Shown one piece after another: positions 20,986 through 30,175 of a stretch of DNA of 64,000 nucleotides. This stretch comes from Micromonospora sp. RHAY321 (GTDB lineage: Bacteria; Actinomycetota; Actinomycetes; Mycobacteriales; Micromonosporaceae). Made by a program: the position numbers and the translations under genes. The notes beneath the pieces are model-generated. The model saw only the letters and a program-made list of their open reading frames with translations. It was not told where the DNA came from and did no database searches. The first letter of the stretch is position 1. The number at the start of each line of letters is the position of its first letter. Location: assembly GCF_023896955.1 (NCBI RefSeq), contig NZ_JAMHIW010000022.1, positions 1-64,000 of the forward strand, written 5' to 3'.

Positions 20986-21915
20986 ATGCAGCTCCATCAG
21001 CTCCGGTACTTCGTCGCGGTGGCCGAAGTACGACATTTCACCCAAGCCGCCGACATCGTGGGGATAACCCAGCCCTCACTCAGTAAGCAAATTCACGCTC
21101 TGGAGACCGACCTCGGGGCGCCCCTGTTCGAACGGGTACGGGGCAACATCGCCCTCACCGCGGCCGGGGAGGTGCTGCTGCCGCTGGCCACCCGGATCCT
21201 CGCCGACGTGGACACCGCGACCCGGGAGGTCCAGGAACTGGTCGGGCTGCGCCGCGGTCGGGTCCGGCTCGGCGCCACCCCGAGCCTGGCCACCTCGCTC
21301 GCCCCACCCGTGCTGCGCCGGTTCCGCGACGCGCACCCCACCGTCGACCTCAAGGTCGAGGAGGGCGGATCCCAGGACCTGGTGCGCGACCTGCTGCGCG
21401 GCGACCTCGACCTGGCTCTGATCATCATGCCGGCCCAGGGCGCCGACCCCGGGCTGCGCGTCGACCCGATCCTGCGGGAGAGCCTCGTGGTGGCCTCGGT
21501 GGCGGAGGTGCCGACCGCCTCGGCAACCGGCGAACTGCGCATCACCGACCTGCGTGACCAGCCGATGGTGATGTTCCGCGAGGGCTACGACCTGCGCGAC
21601 GCCACCATCCAGGCGTGCCGGGAGGCCGGCTTCGAACCGGCCTTCGCGGTGGACGGCGGCGAGATGGACGCGGTGCTCAGCTTCGTCGAGGCGGGGCTCG
21701 GCATCGCACTGGTGCCCGGCATCGTCCTGGCCCGCCGACCCGGCGTACGGATCACCCCGCTGGCGCCACCCGGGGTGCGGCGGACCATCGCGGTTGCCCG
21801 CCGGCGCGACGTCGTGCCGACCCACGCCGGCCGGGAGCTTCGCCGGATCCTGCTCGACTACATCCAGACGGCGATCGACCGCGACGACCTCCCGCCGGGC
21901 GTGGACCCGCTCTGA
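20986..21915 (+). CDS. LysR-family transcriptional regulator, divergent from sdhCAB
   Basis: A 309-residue LTTR. The N-terminal winged helix-turn-helix (MQLHQLRYFVAVAEVRHFTQAADIVGITQPSLSKQIHALE region, residues 1-60) is followed by a linker helix and a periplasmic-binding-like effector domain (LRLGATPSLATSLAPPVL onward). The ATG lies 6 nt after a TAAGCT -10 box, so the transcript is probably leaderless. The 77-bp spacing to the sdhC start and the T-N11-A palindrome between them suggest that it controls the succinate dehydrogenase operon, perhaps in response to a dicarboxylate or redox signal. The effector is not deducible. Confidence 0.88.
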   Translation: MQLHQLRYFVAVAEVRHFTQAADIVGITQPSLSKQIHALETDLGAPLFERVRGNIALTAAGEVLLPLATRILADVDTATREVQELVGLRRGRVRLGATPSLATSLAPPVLRRFRDAHPTVDLKVEEGGSQDLVRDLLRGDLDLALIIMPAQGADPGLRVDPILRESLVVASVAEVPTASATGELRITDLRDQPMVMFREGYDLRDATIQACREAGFEPAFAVDGGEMDAVLSFVEAGLGIALVPGIVLARRPGVRITPLAPPGVRRTIAVARRRDVVPTHAGRELRRILLDYIQTAIDRDDLPPGVDPL

Positions 21916-21921
21916 GCGCCG

Positions 21922-24900
21922 TCAGCGGCCCTCGGCGTCGTCCATCGCCCGGTAGATCCGCTGCTCCGAGACCGGGTACGGGGTGCCCAGCGCCTGGGCG
22001 AAGACGTTCACCCGCAACTCCTCGATCATCCAGCGGATCTGCCGGACGGCCGTCTCCTGCCGCCGGGCCGGCGGCAGCGCGGCGAGCAGGTCGGCGTACT
22101 CCTTCTGCACCGCCGCGATCCGGTCCTGCTGCTGGCGGTCCCGCTGCGGGTTGCCCCCGAGCCGGTCCATCCGGCGCTCGATGGCGGTGAGGTAGCGCAG
22201 CAGGTCTGGCAGCCGCGCGTACCCGGCCTCGGTGATGAAGCCGGCGTGCACCAGCCCGGCGAGCTGGTTACGGATGTCGGCCAGCGCGGCCACCACGGCG
22301 AGGTTCCGGGTGGCACCGAGCCGCTGCTCGACGGCGTACGCGGCGGCGAGCACCTTGCGCGCCCGGTCCATCACCTCGACCACGGTGTCGACCAGGTCGG
22401 CGCGAACCTTCTCGCGCAGCGCCGCGAACCCCTCGGCGTCCCAGGCCGGCCCGCCGGCCTCGCCGATCAGCCGGTCGATGGCCGCCCCGGCCGCGTCCTC
22501 GATCAGCTGCTGTACGCCGCCGTGCGGGTTGCGGCTCAGCGCCAGCTTCGCCTCGTTGCTCAACCGGCCCTGCAGGAACCGCGCGGGGGACGGCACGGTG
22601 AGCCGCAGCAGCCGTCGGGTGCCGGCCCAGTGCGCCGCCTCCGCCTCGGCCGGGGTGTCGAAGACCCTCACGCCGACCGTGGTGCCCTCGTCGACCAGCG
22701 CCGGGTACGCGGTCACCGCGTAACCGGCGCGGACCTGCTCGATGGTGCGAGGAAGATCCCCGATGCTCCACTCACGGAGGCCCGTCCGGGCGACCTCCGG
22801 TGCGGCGGCCGCCACCACCTGGCGTACCTCCTGGCGGAGCTGGCGTTGCAGGGCCGTCAGATCCTTGCCCTCGGCGACCGGCTTCTCGTCGTCGCCGAGG
22901 ACCCGGAAAGTCACCCGCAGGTGCGCCGGGAGCTTGCCGGGTTCCCAGGCGTCGCGGGGCACGGTGACCCCGGTCATCCGGCGCAGCTGCCCGGTGAGCG
23001 CGTCCAGCAGCGGTTCCTCGCCCGGCGTGATCGCCGCGAGGGCGGCGCGGGCGTAGTCGGGCACCGGGACGAAGTTGCGGCGGATCGCCTTGGGCAGCGT
23101 TCGGATCAGCGCGATCACCGTCTCCTCGCGCAGCCCCGGCACCTGCCAGTCGAAGGTCTCCGCCGGCACCTGGTTGAGCAGCGGCAGCGGAATGTCCACG
23201 GTGACGCCGTCGGTCGGCGTGCCGGGCTCGAACCTGTAGGTCAGCGGCAGGGTCACCCCGTCGGCCCGCCACTCGTCCGGGTAGTCGGCCTCGTCCACCC
23301 CCGCCCGCCCGTCGTTGACCAGCAGGTCGCGGGTGAAGGTCAGCAGGTCGGGCTGGTCCCGGCGGGTCTTCTTCCACCAGGAGTCGAAGTGCCGGCCGGA
23401 GACCACGTCGGCCGGGATCCGCTGGTCGTAGAAGCCGAAGATGGTCTCGTCGTCGACCAGGATGTCCCGGCGCCGGGCCCGGCTCTCCAGCTCCTCGATC
23501 TCGGCCAGCAGCCGCTTGTTGTCGGCCCAGAACTGGTGGTGGGTCTGCCAGTCGCCCTCCACGAGAGCGTGCCGGATGAACAGCTCCCGGCTCAACGCCG
23601 GATCGATCCGCCCGAAGTTGACCTTGCGAGAGGTGACCAGCGGCACGCCGTACAGGGTGACCTTCTCGTAGGCCATCACCGCGGCCTGCTTCTTCTCCCA
23701 GTGCGGCTCGCTGTAGCTGCGCTTGACCAGGTGCTGCGCGAGCGGTTCGACCCACTCCGGCTCGACCCGGCCGGCGATCCGGCCCCACAGCCGGGAGGTC
23801 TCCACCAGCTCGGCGGCCATCACCCAGCGCGGCGGCTTCTTGAACAGCGCCGAGCCGGGGAAGAGCGCGAACTTAGCGCCCCGGGCACCCAGGTACTCGT
23901 GCTTCTGCGCGTCCTTCAGGCCGATGTGCGACAGCAGGCCGGGCAGCAGCGACTGGTGCACCTTCGGGGTGTCGATCTCCTCCGGCAGGTCCGCGCCGCC
24001 ACGGCGGCCCCGGCCGGCGTCCGCGTCGTCCGAGGTGTCGCGCGCCGGCCGCCCACCCCGCCGGTCGCCCTCCTGCGGGGTACGCAGCACCTGCCGCAGT
24101 TGGCTGACGATGTCCTGCCACTCGCGGATCCGCAGGTAGTTCAGGTACTCCGCCTTGCACATCCGGCGGAACGCGCTGGAGGAGAGCTCCCGCTGCTGCT
24201 CCCGCAGGTAGCGCCACAGGTTGAGGTAGGCGACGAAGTCGGACTCCTTGTCGGCGAACCGGGCATGCGCCTGGTCGGCCTGGGCCTGCTTCTCCGCCGG
24301 CCGCTCGCGCGGGTCCTGGATGGAGAGCGCGGCGGCGATCACCAGCACCTCGGTGGCGCAACCGTTGCGTTCGCCCTCGACCACCATCCGGGCCAGGCGC
24401 GGGTCGACCGGCAACTGGGCCAGGCGCCGGCCCAGCGCGGTGAGCCGCTTCGCCGGGTCCGCCTCGGTCGGGTCCAACGCGCCCAGCTCGTGCAGCAGGT
24501 TGACGCCGTCGGTGATGTTGCGCTTGTCCGGTGGGTCGATGAACGGGAACGCGGCGAGGTCGCCGAGCCCGATCGCCGTCATCTGGAGGATGACCGACGC
24601 CAGGTTGGTGCGCAGGATCTCCGGGTCGGTGAACTCCGGCCGGGACAGGAAGTCCTGCTCGTCGTAGAGGCGGATGCAGATGCCGTCCGAGGTGCGGCCG
24701 CAGCGGCCCTTGCGCTGGTTTGCCGACGCCTGGGAGACCGGCTCGATCGGCAGCCGCTGCACCTTCAGGCGACTGGAGTAGCGGGAGATGCGGGCGGTGC
24801 CCGGGTCCACCACGTACTTGATGCCGGGCACGGTCAGTGAGGTCTCCGCGACGTTGGTGGCGAGCACCACCCGGCGCGAGGAGTGCGCGGCGAAGACCCG

Positions 24901-25986
24901 GTGCTGCTCGGCGGAGGACAGCCGGGCGTACAGCGGCAGGATCTCGGTGCCGAGCAGCGACCGCTTCTTCTGCACCAGCTTGCCCAGGGCGTCGGCGGTG
25001 TCTCGGATCTCCCGTTCCCCGCTGAGGAAGACGAGGATGTCGCCGGGGCCCTCGGCGGCCAGCTCCTCGACGGCGTCGCCGATCGCCTGGATCTGGTCGC
25101 GGACGTTCTCCTCGTCGCCGTCGCCGTCCTCCTCGCCCTCGGCGAGCTCGACCAACGGCCGGTAGCGCACCTCCACCGGATAGGTCCGCCCCGAGACCTC
25201 CACCACCGGCGCCGGTACGCCCTGCGGCTCGTCGCCGGTGGGCGGCCCGGCGAAGTGCCGCGCGAAGCGGTCGGTCTCGATGGTCGCCGACGTGATGATC
25301 ACCTTGAGGTCGGGTCGGCGGGGCAGCAGCTCCCGCAGGTACCCGAGGATGAAGTCGATGTTGAGGCTGCGCTCGTGCGCCTCGTCGATGATCAACGTGT
25401 CGTACTGGCGCAGCATCCGGTCGGTCTGCAACTCGGCCAGCAGGATGCCGTCGGTCATCAGCTTGACGAGGCTGCGCTCGCTGACCTGGTCGGTGAAGCG
25501 GACCTTGTAGCCGACCACGTCACCCAGTTCGGTGCCCAGCTCCTCGGCGATCCGGTCGGCCACCGTCCGGGCGGCCAGCCGCCGGGGCTGGGTGTGCCCG
25601 ATCAGCCCGTGCACCCCGCGGCCCAGCTCGAGACAGATCTTGGGGATCTGGGTGGTCTTGCCGGAGCCGGTCTCGCCGGCGACGATCACCACCTGGTGAT
25701 CACGGATGGCGGCGGCGATGTCGTCCTTGCGCTCACTGACCGGCAACCCCACCGGGTACGTGATGACGGGTACGGCTGCCCGCCGGGCGGCGATGTGCTG
25801 CTCGGCCCGGGCCAGGTCGGCGGTGATCTCGGCCAGCGCCGCCTCCCGGCGCTGCGGATCGCGCAGCTTGCGGGCACCGTCCAGTCGCCGTTGGAGGCGG
25901 CGCTGGTCGCGGAACATCAGAGGGGAGAGGCGGCGGTGCAGCTCGCGAACCGGGTCGGTCGCGGCGGAGGCGGCTGGATTCTGCAT
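21922..25986 (-). CDS. hrpA: ATP-dependent RNA helicase HrpA (DEAH box)
   Basis: A 1354-residue DEAH/RHA helicase. Walker A GETGSGKT at 104-111, DEAH at 201-204, SAT motif (IITSATIE), the QRKGRCGR motif VI, then the HA2/OB-fold region and the large DUF3418 C-terminal domain ending near the stop. Length matches bacterial HrpA (about 1300). It acts in RNA processing or ribosome rescue. The ATG at 25986 begins the family sequence; the open frame upstream is an artefact of GC-rich DNA. A TATCCT box ends 10 nt before the start. The stop is 6 nt from the convergent lysR stop. Confidence 0.93.
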   Translation of the reverse strand: MQNPAASAATDPVRELHRRLSPLMFRDQRRLQRRLDGARKLRDPQRREAALAEITADLARAEQHIAARRAAVPVITYPVGLPVSERKDDIAAAIRDHQVVIVAGETGSGKTTQIPKICLELGRGVHGLIGHTQPRRLAARTVADRIAEELGTELGDVVGYKVRFTDQVSERSLVKLMTDGILLAELQTDRMLRQYDTLIIDEAHERSLNIDFILGYLRELLPRRPDLKVIITSATIETDRFARHFAGPPTGDEPQGVPAPVVEVSGRTYPVEVRYRPLVELAEGEEDGDGDEENVRDQIQAIGDAVEELAAEGPGDILVFLSGEREIRDTADALGKLVQKKRSLLGTEILPLYARLSSAEQHRVFAAHSSRRVVLATNVAETSLTVPGIKYVVDPGTARISRYSSRLKVQRLPIEPVSQASANQRKGRCGRTSDGICIRLYDEQDFLSRPEFTDPEILRTNLASVILQMTAIGLGDLAAFPFIDPPDKRNITDGVNLLHELGALDPTEADPAKRLTALGRRLAQLPVDPRLARMVVEGERNGCATEVLVIAAALSIQDPRERPAEKQAQADQAHARFADKESDFVAYLNLWRYLREQQRELSSSAFRRMCKAEYLNYLRIREWQDIVSQLRQVLRTPQEGDRRGGRPARDTSDDADAGRGRRGGADLPEEIDTPKVHQSLLPGLLSHIGLKDAQKHEYLGARGAKFALFPGSALFKKPPRWVMAAELVETSRLWGRIAGRVEPEWVEPLAQHLVKRSYSEPHWEKKQAAVMAYEKVTLYGVPLVTSRKVNFGRIDPALSRELFIRHALVEGDWQTHHQFWADNKRLLAEIEELESRARRRDILVDDETIFGFYDQRIPADVVSGRHFDSWWKKTRRDQPDLLTFTRDLLVNDGRAGVDEADYPDEWRADGVTLPLTYRFEPGTPTDGVTVDIPLPLLNQVPAETFDWQVPGLREETVIALIRTLPKAIRRNFVPVPDYARAALAAITPGEEPLLDALTGQLRRMTGVTVPRDAWEPGKLPAHLRVTFRVLGDDEKPVAEGKDLTALQRQLRQEVRQVVAAAAPEVARTGLREWSIGDLPRTIEQVRAGYAVTAYPALVDEGTTVGVRVFDTPAEAEAAHWAGTRRLLRLTVPSPARFLQGRLSNEAKLALSRNPHGGVQQLIEDAAGAAIDRLIGEAGGPAWDAEGFAALREKVRADLVDTVVEVMDRARKVLAAAYAVEQRLGATRNLAVVAALADIRNQLAGLVHAGFITEAGYARLPDLLRYLTAIERRMDRLGGNPQRDRQQQDRIAAVQKEYADLLAALPPARRQETAVRQIRWMIEELRVNVFAQALGTPYPVSEQRIYRAMDDAEGR

Positions 25987-26106
25987 GTCGTGCCCAAGGA
26001 TAGGCAGCCCGGCGGCGCACCGCCGCTGGGTTACCGCGCGGGCGGTCCTTCGACGGCTGCACGGCGGTCTAGAGTTGGCGGCCGACGTCGAGCGCTGGGG
26101 GGCCGG

Positions 26107-26574
26107 ATGGAGCTGCGGGACACCGACCGGGCGCTGGTGCAGGCCGCCACGGCCGTGGCCAAGCTGCGCTGCCGCAGCGCGAACCACAGCGTGGCGGCGG
26201 CCGCCCGGACGGCCGACGGGCGGGTCTTCACCGGCGTCGACGTCCGCCACGTCACCGGCGACGCGTGCGCGGAGATCGTCACGGTCGGCACCGCCGCCAC
26301 CCAGGGCGTGACCGAGCTGGAAACCATCGTCGTCGTGGGGGACCGGGGGCGCGAGGTCGTATCGCCCTGCGGGCGGTGCCGGCAGGTGCTGCGCGACTAT
26401 TTCCCGGCCCTGCGCGTGATCGTCGGTCCGGTGGACGCCCTGCGCGTCGTCGCGATCGGTGAGCTGCCGCCGGAGACGGACGCCCGAGCCGACCAGCGGG
26501 TCGACCCGGGCGCATCCCTGGCCTCGGATGTGGTGCCGGTGGCGACGGCGCCGCCGGCTGACCGGGCCGGCTGA
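26107..26574 (+). CDS. blasticidin-S deaminase-like cytidine deaminase family protein
   Basis: A 155-residue zinc deaminase. The first 115 residues follow blasticidin-S deaminase closely: SVAAAARTADGRVFTGV, then HVTGDACAEIV, then SPCGRCRQVL. The zinc ligands fall at C54, C88 and C91 and the proton-shuttle glutamate at E56, which, as I recall it, is the numbering of the Aspergillus terreus enzyme. Ordinary cytidine deaminases have a different spacing and a FENAS-type substrate loop that is absent here. It may deaminate a cytosine nucleoside antibiotic, or be a nucleoside-salvage enzyme of the same subfamily. The C-terminal 35 residues are an Ala/Pro-rich extension. RBS GGGGGG precedes the ATG; a TAGAGT -10-like box lies near 26071. 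Confidence 0.8.
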   Translation: MELRDTDRALVQAATAVAKLRCRSANHSVAAAARTADGRVFTGVDVRHVTGDACAEIVTVGTAATQGVTELETIVVVGDRGREVVSPCGRCRQVLRDYFPALRVIVGPVDALRVVAIGELPPETDARADQRVDPGASLASDVVPVATAPPADRAG

Positions 26575-26590
26575 CCCCGCCGGAACCGGC

Positions 26591-26950
26591 TCAGTCGCCG
26601 GCCGCCGCCTCCAGCATCGACCGGGGCACCGGCACACCCTCGAACCGCAGGATGCCCTCCGGGAGCATCCAGCTCATCACCTGCACGGCCAGCCGGCCGG
26701 CCCGCACCGCCGGATCGTTGTGGTACAGCTCGCGGGCCGCCTCCGGGTCCACCGAGAGCACGACGAAGCCGCGCAGCCGCTCGTCGTCGGGGTTCAGGAA
26801 CGGGCCGGCCGCGAGCACGTGGCCCTGCTCCACCAGACCCGCCTGGTGGGCCAGGTGGGCGTCCTGCAACCGGTCGACCGCGTCCTGCGGCAGCTCCGGG
26901 GCGTCCGCCGGCCGGATCAGGAGTACGACCGTGTGCTGGTCGAATCGCAT
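26591..26950 (-). CDS. YciI-family protein
   Basis: A 119-residue protein with the YCII ferredoxin-like fold pattern: a first strand with TVVLLIRP, the central HLAHQAGLVEQGHVLAAGPF segment holding the conserved histidine, and a strand with RGFVVLSVDPEAA followed by DPAVRAG. Members are small stand-alone or fused enzymes of mostly unknown reaction (some dehalogenase-like). A TAGGGT box ends 6 nt before the ATG, so the mRNA is probably leaderless. Convergent with the deaminase gene, 16 nt apart. Confidence 0.8.
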   Translation of the reverse strand: MRFDQHTVVLLIRPADAPELPQDAVDRLQDAHLAHQAGLVEQGHVLAAGPFLNPDDERLRGFVVLSVDPEAARELYHNDPAVRAGRLAVQVMSWMLPEGILRFEGVPVPRSMLEAAAGD

Positions 26951-26956
26951 GCCCCC

Positions 26957-26962
26957 ACCCTA
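26957..26962 (-). promoter_or_regulatory. -10 box of leaderless yciI-like transcript
   Basis: TAGGGT on the minus strand, 6 nt before the ATG at 26950, with no RBS. Confidence 0.5.
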
Positions 26963-27027
26963 GGCGCGCGTGCCCCTCGGCGCGGGCGTCCGCCCTGGTC
27001 AGCCGCCCCCGGATCGATGAGCGCCAG

Positions 27028-27070
27028 TTAGGCGACCCTCAGCACGTCGGCTAAGGTAAGGCGAACCTAA
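27028..27070 (+). promoter_or_regulatory. iron-regulated promoter with IdeR/DtxR box
   Basis: TAAGGTAAGGCGAACCTAA (27052-27070) matches the 19-bp IdeR/DtxR iron-box consensus at 16 positions by my count. It overlaps a -10 TAAGGT (27052-27057); a -35 TTAGGC sits at 27028-27033 with an 18-nt spacer. Iron-loaded IdeR bound here would block the ferric-siderophore transporter operon that follows. Confidence 0.85.
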
Positions 27071-27091
27071 GCGCGAACGTGCAGGAGACTC

Positions 27092-28138
27092 GTGACCACC
27101 CTCGTCGCCCGGCCGACCCCGGCCCGCAACCGGACCGGCACCCGCACCGGCCGCCGGGTGGCAGTCACCGTCGCATCCGCGCTCGTGCTGCTGCTCACCG
27201 TGCTGGCCAGCTTCGCGCTGGGCAGCCGGCAACTCGGCATCGACCAGGTCTGGCACGCCCTCGTCGCTCCGGACGGCGGCGACGCCACCACCATCGTCCG
27301 CGAGTTGCGCATGCCGCGCACCGCGCTCGGCCTCGCTGTCGGCCTCGCGCTCGCCGTGGCCGGTGTGCTGTTCCAGGCGCTCACCCGCAACCCCCTGGCC
27401 GAACCGCGCATCCTCGGCATCAGCGCCGGCGCGTCGTTCGGCGTGGTTCTGGCCATCTCCGTCTTCGGCGTCGGCACGCTCGCCGGGTACGTCTGGTTCG
27501 GCATCGCCGGAGCGCTGCTCGCCGGGCTGCTGGTCTTCGCCATCGCCGCCCGGACCCGGGAGGGCGCCAGCCCGGTCACCCTCGCGCTGGTCGGCGCGGC
27601 GCTCGACGCCAGCCTCGCCTCCGGGGTGTACGCGCTGCTCAGCATCGACGCCCGGACCTTCGAGGAGTACCGGTTCTGGGTGGTCGGCGGGCTGGCCGGC
27701 CGGGACCTGTCGGTCGCCGCGCAGGTGCTGCCCTTCGTCCTCGCCGGGCTGGTGCTGGCCGCCCTGGTGGCCCGAGGCCTGGACGCGCTGGCCCTCGGCG
27801 ACGACGTGGCCCGCGGCCTCGGCAACCGGGTCGGCCTGGTCCGCCTCGGTGGTGGCCTCGCCGCCGTGCTGCTCACCGGTGCCGCGGTGGCGGCCGCCGG
27901 GCCGGTCGCCTTCGTCGGGCTGGCCGTGCCACACCTGGCCCGCGCCCTGGTCGGCGTCGACCACCGCTGGACCCTCACCGTCTCCGCCCTGCTCGGGCCG
28001 GCGCTGCTGCTCGGCGCCGACGTCGTCGGCCGGCTCGTCGCCCCGCCCGGCGAGATACCGGCCGGGATCATCACCGCCCTGATCGGCGCACCGCTGCTGG
28101 CCGTCCTGGTCCGCCGCGCCCGGGTGGTGACCGCGTGA
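27092..28138 (+). CDS. FecCD-family siderophore ABC transporter permease 1
   Basis: A 348-residue inner-membrane permease of the BtuC/FecCD/FepD family, with about nine to ten hydrophobic helices. Family landmarks are LRMPRTALGLAVGLALAVAGVLFQ, the NPLAEPRILGISAGA segment, and GPVAFVGLAVPHLAR, whose coupling-helix region contacts the ATPase. First gene of a four-gene operon behind an iron box; RBS AGGAG precedes the GTG at 27092. Pairs with permease 2 to form a heterodimeric channel for ferric-siderophore uptake. The siderophore type is not deducible. Confidence 0.92.
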   Translation: MTTLVARPTPARNRTGTRTGRRVAVTVASALVLLLTVLASFALGSRQLGIDQVWHALVAPDGGDATTIVRELRMPRTALGLAVGLALAVAGVLFQALTRNPLAEPRILGISAGASFGVVLAISVFGVGTLAGYVWFGIAGALLAGLLVFAIAARTREGASPVTLALVGAALDASLASGVYALLSIDARTFEEYRFWVVGGLAGRDLSVAAQVLPFVLAGLVLAALVARGLDALALGDDVARGLGNRVGLVRLGGGLAAVLLTGAAVAAAGPVAFVGLAVPHLARALVGVDHRWTLTVSALLGPALLLGADVVGRLVAPPGEIPAGIITALIGAPLLAVLVRRARVVTA

Positions 28139-29223
28139 GCATCATCGACCCCTCGACCATCCACGCCGACGTGTCGACCCGTACCGCCGGTGCACGGCTG
28201 CCCGGGCGGTCGCTGCTGCGGATCGGCCCGGTCAGCCTCCAGGTCCGCCGCCGCGCGGTGCTGGTGGCCGTCGCGCTGACCGTGCTGCTCCTGCTGGCCG
28301 TGGTGCTCAGCCTCTCCCTGGGCACGCCCTACGTCGCCCCGGCCGACGTGCTGCGCGCGCTCTCCGGCGCCGGCACCCCGTACGACCTTGTCGTCTTCGA
28401 CCTGCGGTTGCCCCGGATCGTGCTCGCCGCGGTGGCCGGAGCGGCGTTCGGGGTGGCCGGCACGCTCATCCAGAGCGTCGCGCGCAACCCCCTGGCCAGT
28501 CCCGACGTCATCGGCATCACCCAGGGCGCCGGGCTCGCCGCGACGGTGGCGTTGACCACCGGGATGGGCGCCGTGCTCGTGGCCCCCACCGCGCTGGTGG
28601 GCGGCCTGCTCGCCGCCGTGCTGCTGTTCGCCCTCGGCGCCCGGCACGGGCTGGCCGCGCAGCGGTTCGTGCTCGCCGGGGTGGCGGTCGCCTTCGCCTT
28701 CCGGGCGCTGACCGAGGTGGTCATGCTCAGCGCCGACCCGATCGACGGGCTGCGCGCGCAGATCTGGCTGATCGGCACCCTGGCCGGCAAGGGCTGGACC
28801 GAGGCCGCCTGGATCGCCGGCACCCTCCTGGTGCTGCTGCCGGTGCTGGCCTGGGCCGGCTGGGCTCTGAACAGCACCGCCGTGGACGACGACACCGCCC
28901 GCGGCGTCGGGCTGCGCCCGGTGGCCCGCCGGATCGGCCTCGCCGGCACCGGCGTACTCGTCGCCGCCATGGTCACCGCCCAGGTCGGTGCCGTCGACTT
29001 CGTGGCGCTGGTCGCCCCCCAGGTGGCCCGGCGGCTGGTCCGGGCCGAACGACCGCCGCTGGTCTGCGCCGCGCTGCTCGGCGCGCTGCTGCTGGTGCTC
29101 GCCGACCTGGCCGGCCGGCGGCTGATCGCGCCCACCCAACTCCCGGCCGGCGTGCTGACCGCCGCGATCGGCGGGCCGTACCTGATCTTCCTGCTGCTGC
29201 GCGGACGGCGGCGGTCCTCGTGA
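28135..29223 (+). CDS. FecCD-family siderophore ABC transporter permease 2
   Basis: A 362-residue partner permease. It has the family segments LRLPRIVLAAVAGAAFGVAGTLIQ, NPLASPDVIGITQGAG and GAVDFVALVAPQVARRLV. The N-terminal 35 residues before the first helix are longer than usual and hydrophilic. The GTG start overlaps the stop of permease 1 by 4 nt (GTGA), so translation is coupled. The upstream open frame on the same phase runs through permease 1 antiphase and is not part of the gene. Confidence 0.92.
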   Translation: MSIIDPSTIHADVSTRTAGARLPGRSLLRIGPVSLQVRRRAVLVAVALTVLLLLAVVLSLSLGTPYVAPADVLRALSGAGTPYDLVVFDLRLPRIVLAAVAGAAFGVAGTLIQSVARNPLASPDVIGITQGAGLAATVALTTGMGAVLVAPTALVGGLLAAVLLFALGARHGLAAQRFVLAGVAVAFAFRALTEVVMLSADPIDGLRAQIWLIGTLAGKGWTEAAWIAGTLLVLLPVLAWAGWALNSTAVDDDTARGVGLRPVARRIGLAGTGVLVAAMVTAQVGAVDFVALVAPQVARRLVRAERPPLVCAALLGALLLVLADLAGRRLIAPTQLPAGVLTAAIGGPYLIFLLLRGRRRSS

Positions 29224-29257
29224 CCGGCACCCGCCCCGGCCCTGTGAAGGAGTCGTG

Positions 29258-30175
29258 ATGCTCTCCACCCGCGACCTGGTCGCCGGCTACGACGAGCGGA
29301 CCGTGCTCGACGGGCTCGACCTGGACCTGCCCGCCGACGCGTTCACCGTGATCGTCGGGCCGAACGCGTGCGGCAAGTCCACCCTGCTGCGGACCATGGC
29401 CCGGCTGCTCACCCCCCGCCGCGGCACCGTGCTGCTCGACGGCAGCGCCATCCGCGACCTGCCGACCCGCGAGGTCGCCCGCCGGCTCGGCGTACTGCCG
29501 CAGAGCCCGCTGGTGCCCGAGGGCGTCACCGTGGCCGACCTGGTCGGGCGCGGACGGCAGCCGTACCAGCGGTGGTGGCGGCAGTGGTCGGCCGAGGACG
29601 GCGCGGCGGTCGACCAGGCGATGGCCCTGGCCGACGTGGCCGGCCTGGCCGACCGGCCGGTGGACAGCCTCTCCGGCGGTCAGCGGCAGCGGGTGTGGAT
29701 CGCCATGACGCTGGCCCAGGACACCGAGGCCCTCCTGCTGGACGAGCCGACCACCTTCCTCGACCTCGCCCACCAGGTGGAGGTGCTGGACCTGCTGCAC
29801 CGGCTGCGCGTCGAGCGGGGCCGCACCGTGGTGGCCGTGCTGCACGACCTGAACCAGGCCGCCCGCTACGCCGATCACCTGGTCGCGATGCGCGACGGTG
29901 CCGTGGTGGCCGCCGGGCCACCCCGGGAGATCCTCACCGCGGACCTGGTCCGCGACGTCTTCGGGCTGGCCTGCGTGGTCGTGCCCTGCCCGGTGACCGG
30001 AGCACCGCTGGTGGTGCCCGCCCACACCGGCGGCACCGCCCTCCGCGGCTCCGCCACCCCGTCCGCCGCCGCGGACGACTCCGATCCGTCGGGTGCCTCC
30101 GTGCCCGACGCCCGACCCGCCAGCGGCGATGCGGCCACCCCGCTCGCCGGCTCGTACCCCTCGAAAGGACTCTGA
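29258..30175 (+). CDS. siderophore ABC transporter ATP-binding protein
   Basis: A 305-residue ATPase of the FepC/FecE type. Walker A GPNACGKST (about 33-41; G-to-C substituted form GPNxCGKS common in this family), Q-loop VLPQSPLVPEG, signature LSGGQRQR, Walker B ALLLDEPTTFLDL and the H-loop AVLHDLNQAA. The last 55 residues after the family core are Ala/Ser/Asp-rich and probably disordered. ATG 29258 is chosen over GTG 29255 because GAAGGAG is 5 nt from the ATG and only 2 nt from the GTG. Confidence 0.93.
   Translation: MLSTRDLVAGYDERTVLDGLDLDLPADAFTVIVGPNACGKSTLLRTMARLLTPRRGTVLLDGSAIRDLPTREVARRLGVLPQSPLVPEGVTVADLVGRGRQPYQRWWRQWSAEDGAAVDQAMALADVAGLADRPVDSLSGGQRQRVWIAMTLAQDTEALLLDEPTTFLDLAHQVEVLDLLHRLRVERGRTVVAVLHDLNQAARYADHLVAMRDGAVVAAGPPREILTADLVRDVFGLACVVVPCPVTGAPLVVPAHTGGTALRGSATPSAAADDSDPSGASVPDARPASGDAATPLAGSYPSKGL

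Noticed and set aside
25987-26637. N-terminal extension of the hrpA frame
   Set aside because: It would run through the deaminase and its promoter; HrpA family sequence begins at the ATG at 25986.
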